This document shows positions 31,501 to 32,813 of a stretch of DNA of 32,813 nt, piece after piece. Under the pieces are notes generated by a model. The model was not told where the DNA came from. It did not search any database and was given only the letters and a program-made list of their open reading frames with translations. Origin of the DNA: a virus; the IMG/VR virus record IMGVR_UViG_3300045911_000135, positions 1 to 32,813 of that record; one strand, 5' to 3'. The position numbers were made by a program, and so were the translations under genes. Position 1 is the first letter of the stretch. Each line of letters opens with the position of its first letter.

Positions 31501-31974
31501 ATGATAGGATATTTAAGTTCGAAAGGAATGCAAAAAGTATTTCAAGACTGGGCAGAAGCTGACCCAAATATAAAACAATTTGGTTACGGCAATTTCTACG
31601 ACCAAAATGGTAAAATAAAAATAGAACAGAAATACCCAGGTATGTATGTTCAACCTATTAATTCAATTATCGACGGTAATACAATTCGAAGGTCTTATCA
31701 AATAATCATCTATGATGTACCATTTGAATCAGTCGAAAATGAGAATGATATCGTAAGTGATTGCGAAGAATATGCCTTTAGATTAAATAGATTCCTATCA
31801 AATAAATCAGATACATTCCTTGTATTTGGTCAACCAGTAATTACCCCATTTAGAGACAAGTTTCTAGATGATGTTAGTGGTGTAATGATAGACATAACAA
31901 TAGAATTTAATGGTGATTTGAATGATTGTAATGATCCAGATTATTTATTTAACATTAATGAAAATAATATATAA
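31501..31974 (+). CDS. Tail terminator / completion-like protein
   Basis: 157 residues: a helical start (SSKGMQKVFQDWAEADPNIK), then YPGMYVQPINSIIDGNTIRR, SYQIIIYDVPFESVENENDI and a closing strand (SGVMIDITIEFNGDLNDC). The layout 'YP.m.v.p .. y...i.v.D ... e.....r ... i.i' is common to small tail-completion proteins of Bacteroidota phages that cap the tail tube. It lies 4 bases before the fibre gene and carries its own promoter-like element. Confidence 0.55.
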   Translation: MIGYLSSKGMQKVFQDWAEADPNIKQFGYGNFYDQNGKIKIEQKYPGMYVQPINSIIDGNTIRRSYQIIIYDVPFESVENENDIVSDCEEYAFRLNRFLSNKSDTFLVFGQPVITPFRDKFLDDVSGVMIDITIEFNGDLNDCNDPDYLFNINENNI

Positions 31975-31977
31975 CAA

Positions 31978-32813
31978 ATGGCACAAAAGAAGGTTGGTTT
32001 TAGTAATACCAGTTACATACAAGGTGATAAGCTTATAATTAATAATGGAGAGACGGCTTCTATAAGTCTCTCGTTTATTGGAGCTACCGCTCTATCATTT
32101 CGACTACCAGAAGCTGATGGAGCTGCTGGATGGTCACTTATAACTGATGGAGCTGGTAATTTATCATTTGGAACATCAGGCGGTGGAAATGGAAACATTA
32201 ACGGTTCTGGAGCTACACCTTATCTTGCCTTATGGACTGGAACACAATCATTAGGTCAATCAAGTTTAAGAGAATCTAATTATCAATTACAATTTCCATC
32301 AGGAACAGTTAATACCCCTTCTATCACATTCATTAATGACACAGATACAGGTATATACAGAAGCGGAGCTAATAATCTTAGTATATCAGCTGATGGTGTA
32401 GAGGTAGCTTCGTTTAAGAAAGATGTTTTTTATGTTAAATCCACATCTGGTGATCAAATCTATATGTCATCTTTATCAGGTATAACAATATTTGGTCAAT
32501 CAGGTGGTATAGAATTAACTGGATCAGTCAGTATAACAAGTTTATCACCCGGTGATTACCTCTATGTTAATTCAAATGGTTATATAGTCGGTTCAACCGT
32601 ATCTTTTGGAGCCACCGGAGCTACAGGTCCACAAGGTCCAGCAGGAGATACAGGTGCTACAGGAGCTACAGGACCTCAGGGTCCAGCAGGACCTCAGGGT
32701 CCAGCAGGACCTCAGGGTCCTCAGGGTCCAATTGGAGCCACCGGAGCTACAGGTCCACAAGGTCCAGCAGGAGATACAGGTGCTACAGGAGCTACAGGAC
32801 CTCAGGGTCCAGC
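31978..32813 (+). CDS. Collagen-repeat tail fibre, N-terminal part (continues at the left end)
   Basis: Begins with ATG at 31978 ([20 protein letters not shown]) and stays open to the window end. A beta-rich N-terminal region is followed by the fibre motif [20 protein letters not shown], then a stretch ending [17 protein letters not shown], and from about 32611 Gly-X-Y triplets encoded by the same 108-bp repeat as at the left end. Removing the 127-base overlap joins it in frame with 1-1256 for about 654 residues. The shared fibre motif on both sides of the collagen shaft supports a single gene. Confidence 0.85.
   Translation, partial: MAQKKVGFSNTSYIQGDKLIINNGETASISLSFIGATALSFRLPEADGAAGWSLITDGAGNLSFGTSGGGNGNINGSGATPYLALWTGTQSLGQSSLRESNYQLQFPSGTVNTPSITFINDTDTGIYRSGANNLSISADGVEVASFKKDVFYVKSTSGDQIYMSSLSGITIFGQSGGIELTGSVSITSLSPGDYLYVNSNGYIVGSTVSFGATGATGPQGPAGDTGATGATGPQGPAGPQGPAGPQGPQGPIGATGATGPQGPAGDTGATGATGPQGP
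32612..32813 (+). repeat. Collagen-coding repeat, right-end part, including terminal repeat copy 2
   Basis: Same repeat family as at 1-300. Bases 32687-32813 equal bases 1-127. One extra CCAGCAGGACCTCAGGGT unit around 32700 shows that the array varies in small multiples of 9 or 18 bases as well as in the 108-bp period. Confidence 0.85.

Overview
The window looks like one complete genome of a small tailed phage infecting a Bacteroidota (Flavobacteriia- or Bacteroidia-type) host. The DNA is AT-rich, Shine-Dalgarno sequences are essentially absent, one promoter matches the Bacteroidota TTG/TAnnTTTG type, and the replication gene is a VirE/BT4734-type primase-helicase. The first and last 127 bases are identical, and one fibre gene starts at the right end and finishes at the left end. 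The sequence is therefore most simply a circular (or terminally redundant) assembly of about 32,686 bp. There is no integrase, tRNA or reverse transcriptase, so a lytic lifestyle is likelier but not proven.

Layout, read across the circular junction. The plus strand from 28474 through the ends to 19442 carries packaging and virion genes: small terminase, a disturbed large terminase with a homing-endonuclease remnant, a protein apparently needing a -1 frameshift, a tail-completion-like protein, a collagen-repeat fibre, a propeller-like protein, an HK97 gp10-like protein, two baseplate/tail proteins, a second fibre, the tape measure, a protease-scaffold fusion, the major capsid protein, a tube-like protein, the portal, a head-tail connector, a small membrane/coiled-coil protein and three spike-like proteins. 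The tape measure points to a long-tailed virion, probably a siphovirus.

The minus strand from 19439 to 28191 carries the other module: a minor-head-like protein, small Cys-rich and membrane proteins, a sigma-like regulator, a zinc-finger protein, a DNA adenine methyltransferase encoded in two pieces in inverted order, an SSB-like protein and the primase-helicase. One charged plus-strand gene (21978-22352) lies inside this block.

Unusual signals. (1) A bipartite element (AAGCA box, 16-17 bp, CATAT/CATAA box) precedes seven virion genes and is probably the late promoter, possibly read with the phage's sigma-like protein. (2) A structured RNA family occurs as two exact 111-bp copies, one diverged copy and one hybrid copy, around a small early gene and just upstream of the terminase genes; its conserved loop sits on a stem that differs in sequence between copies but still pairs. 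(3) The large terminase carries a second, diverged N-terminus, an endonuclease remnant without its nuclease core, and 5 extra bases in the Walker A motif. (4) The methyltransferase halves lie in one frame separated by a TAG codon. No endolysin was recognised.
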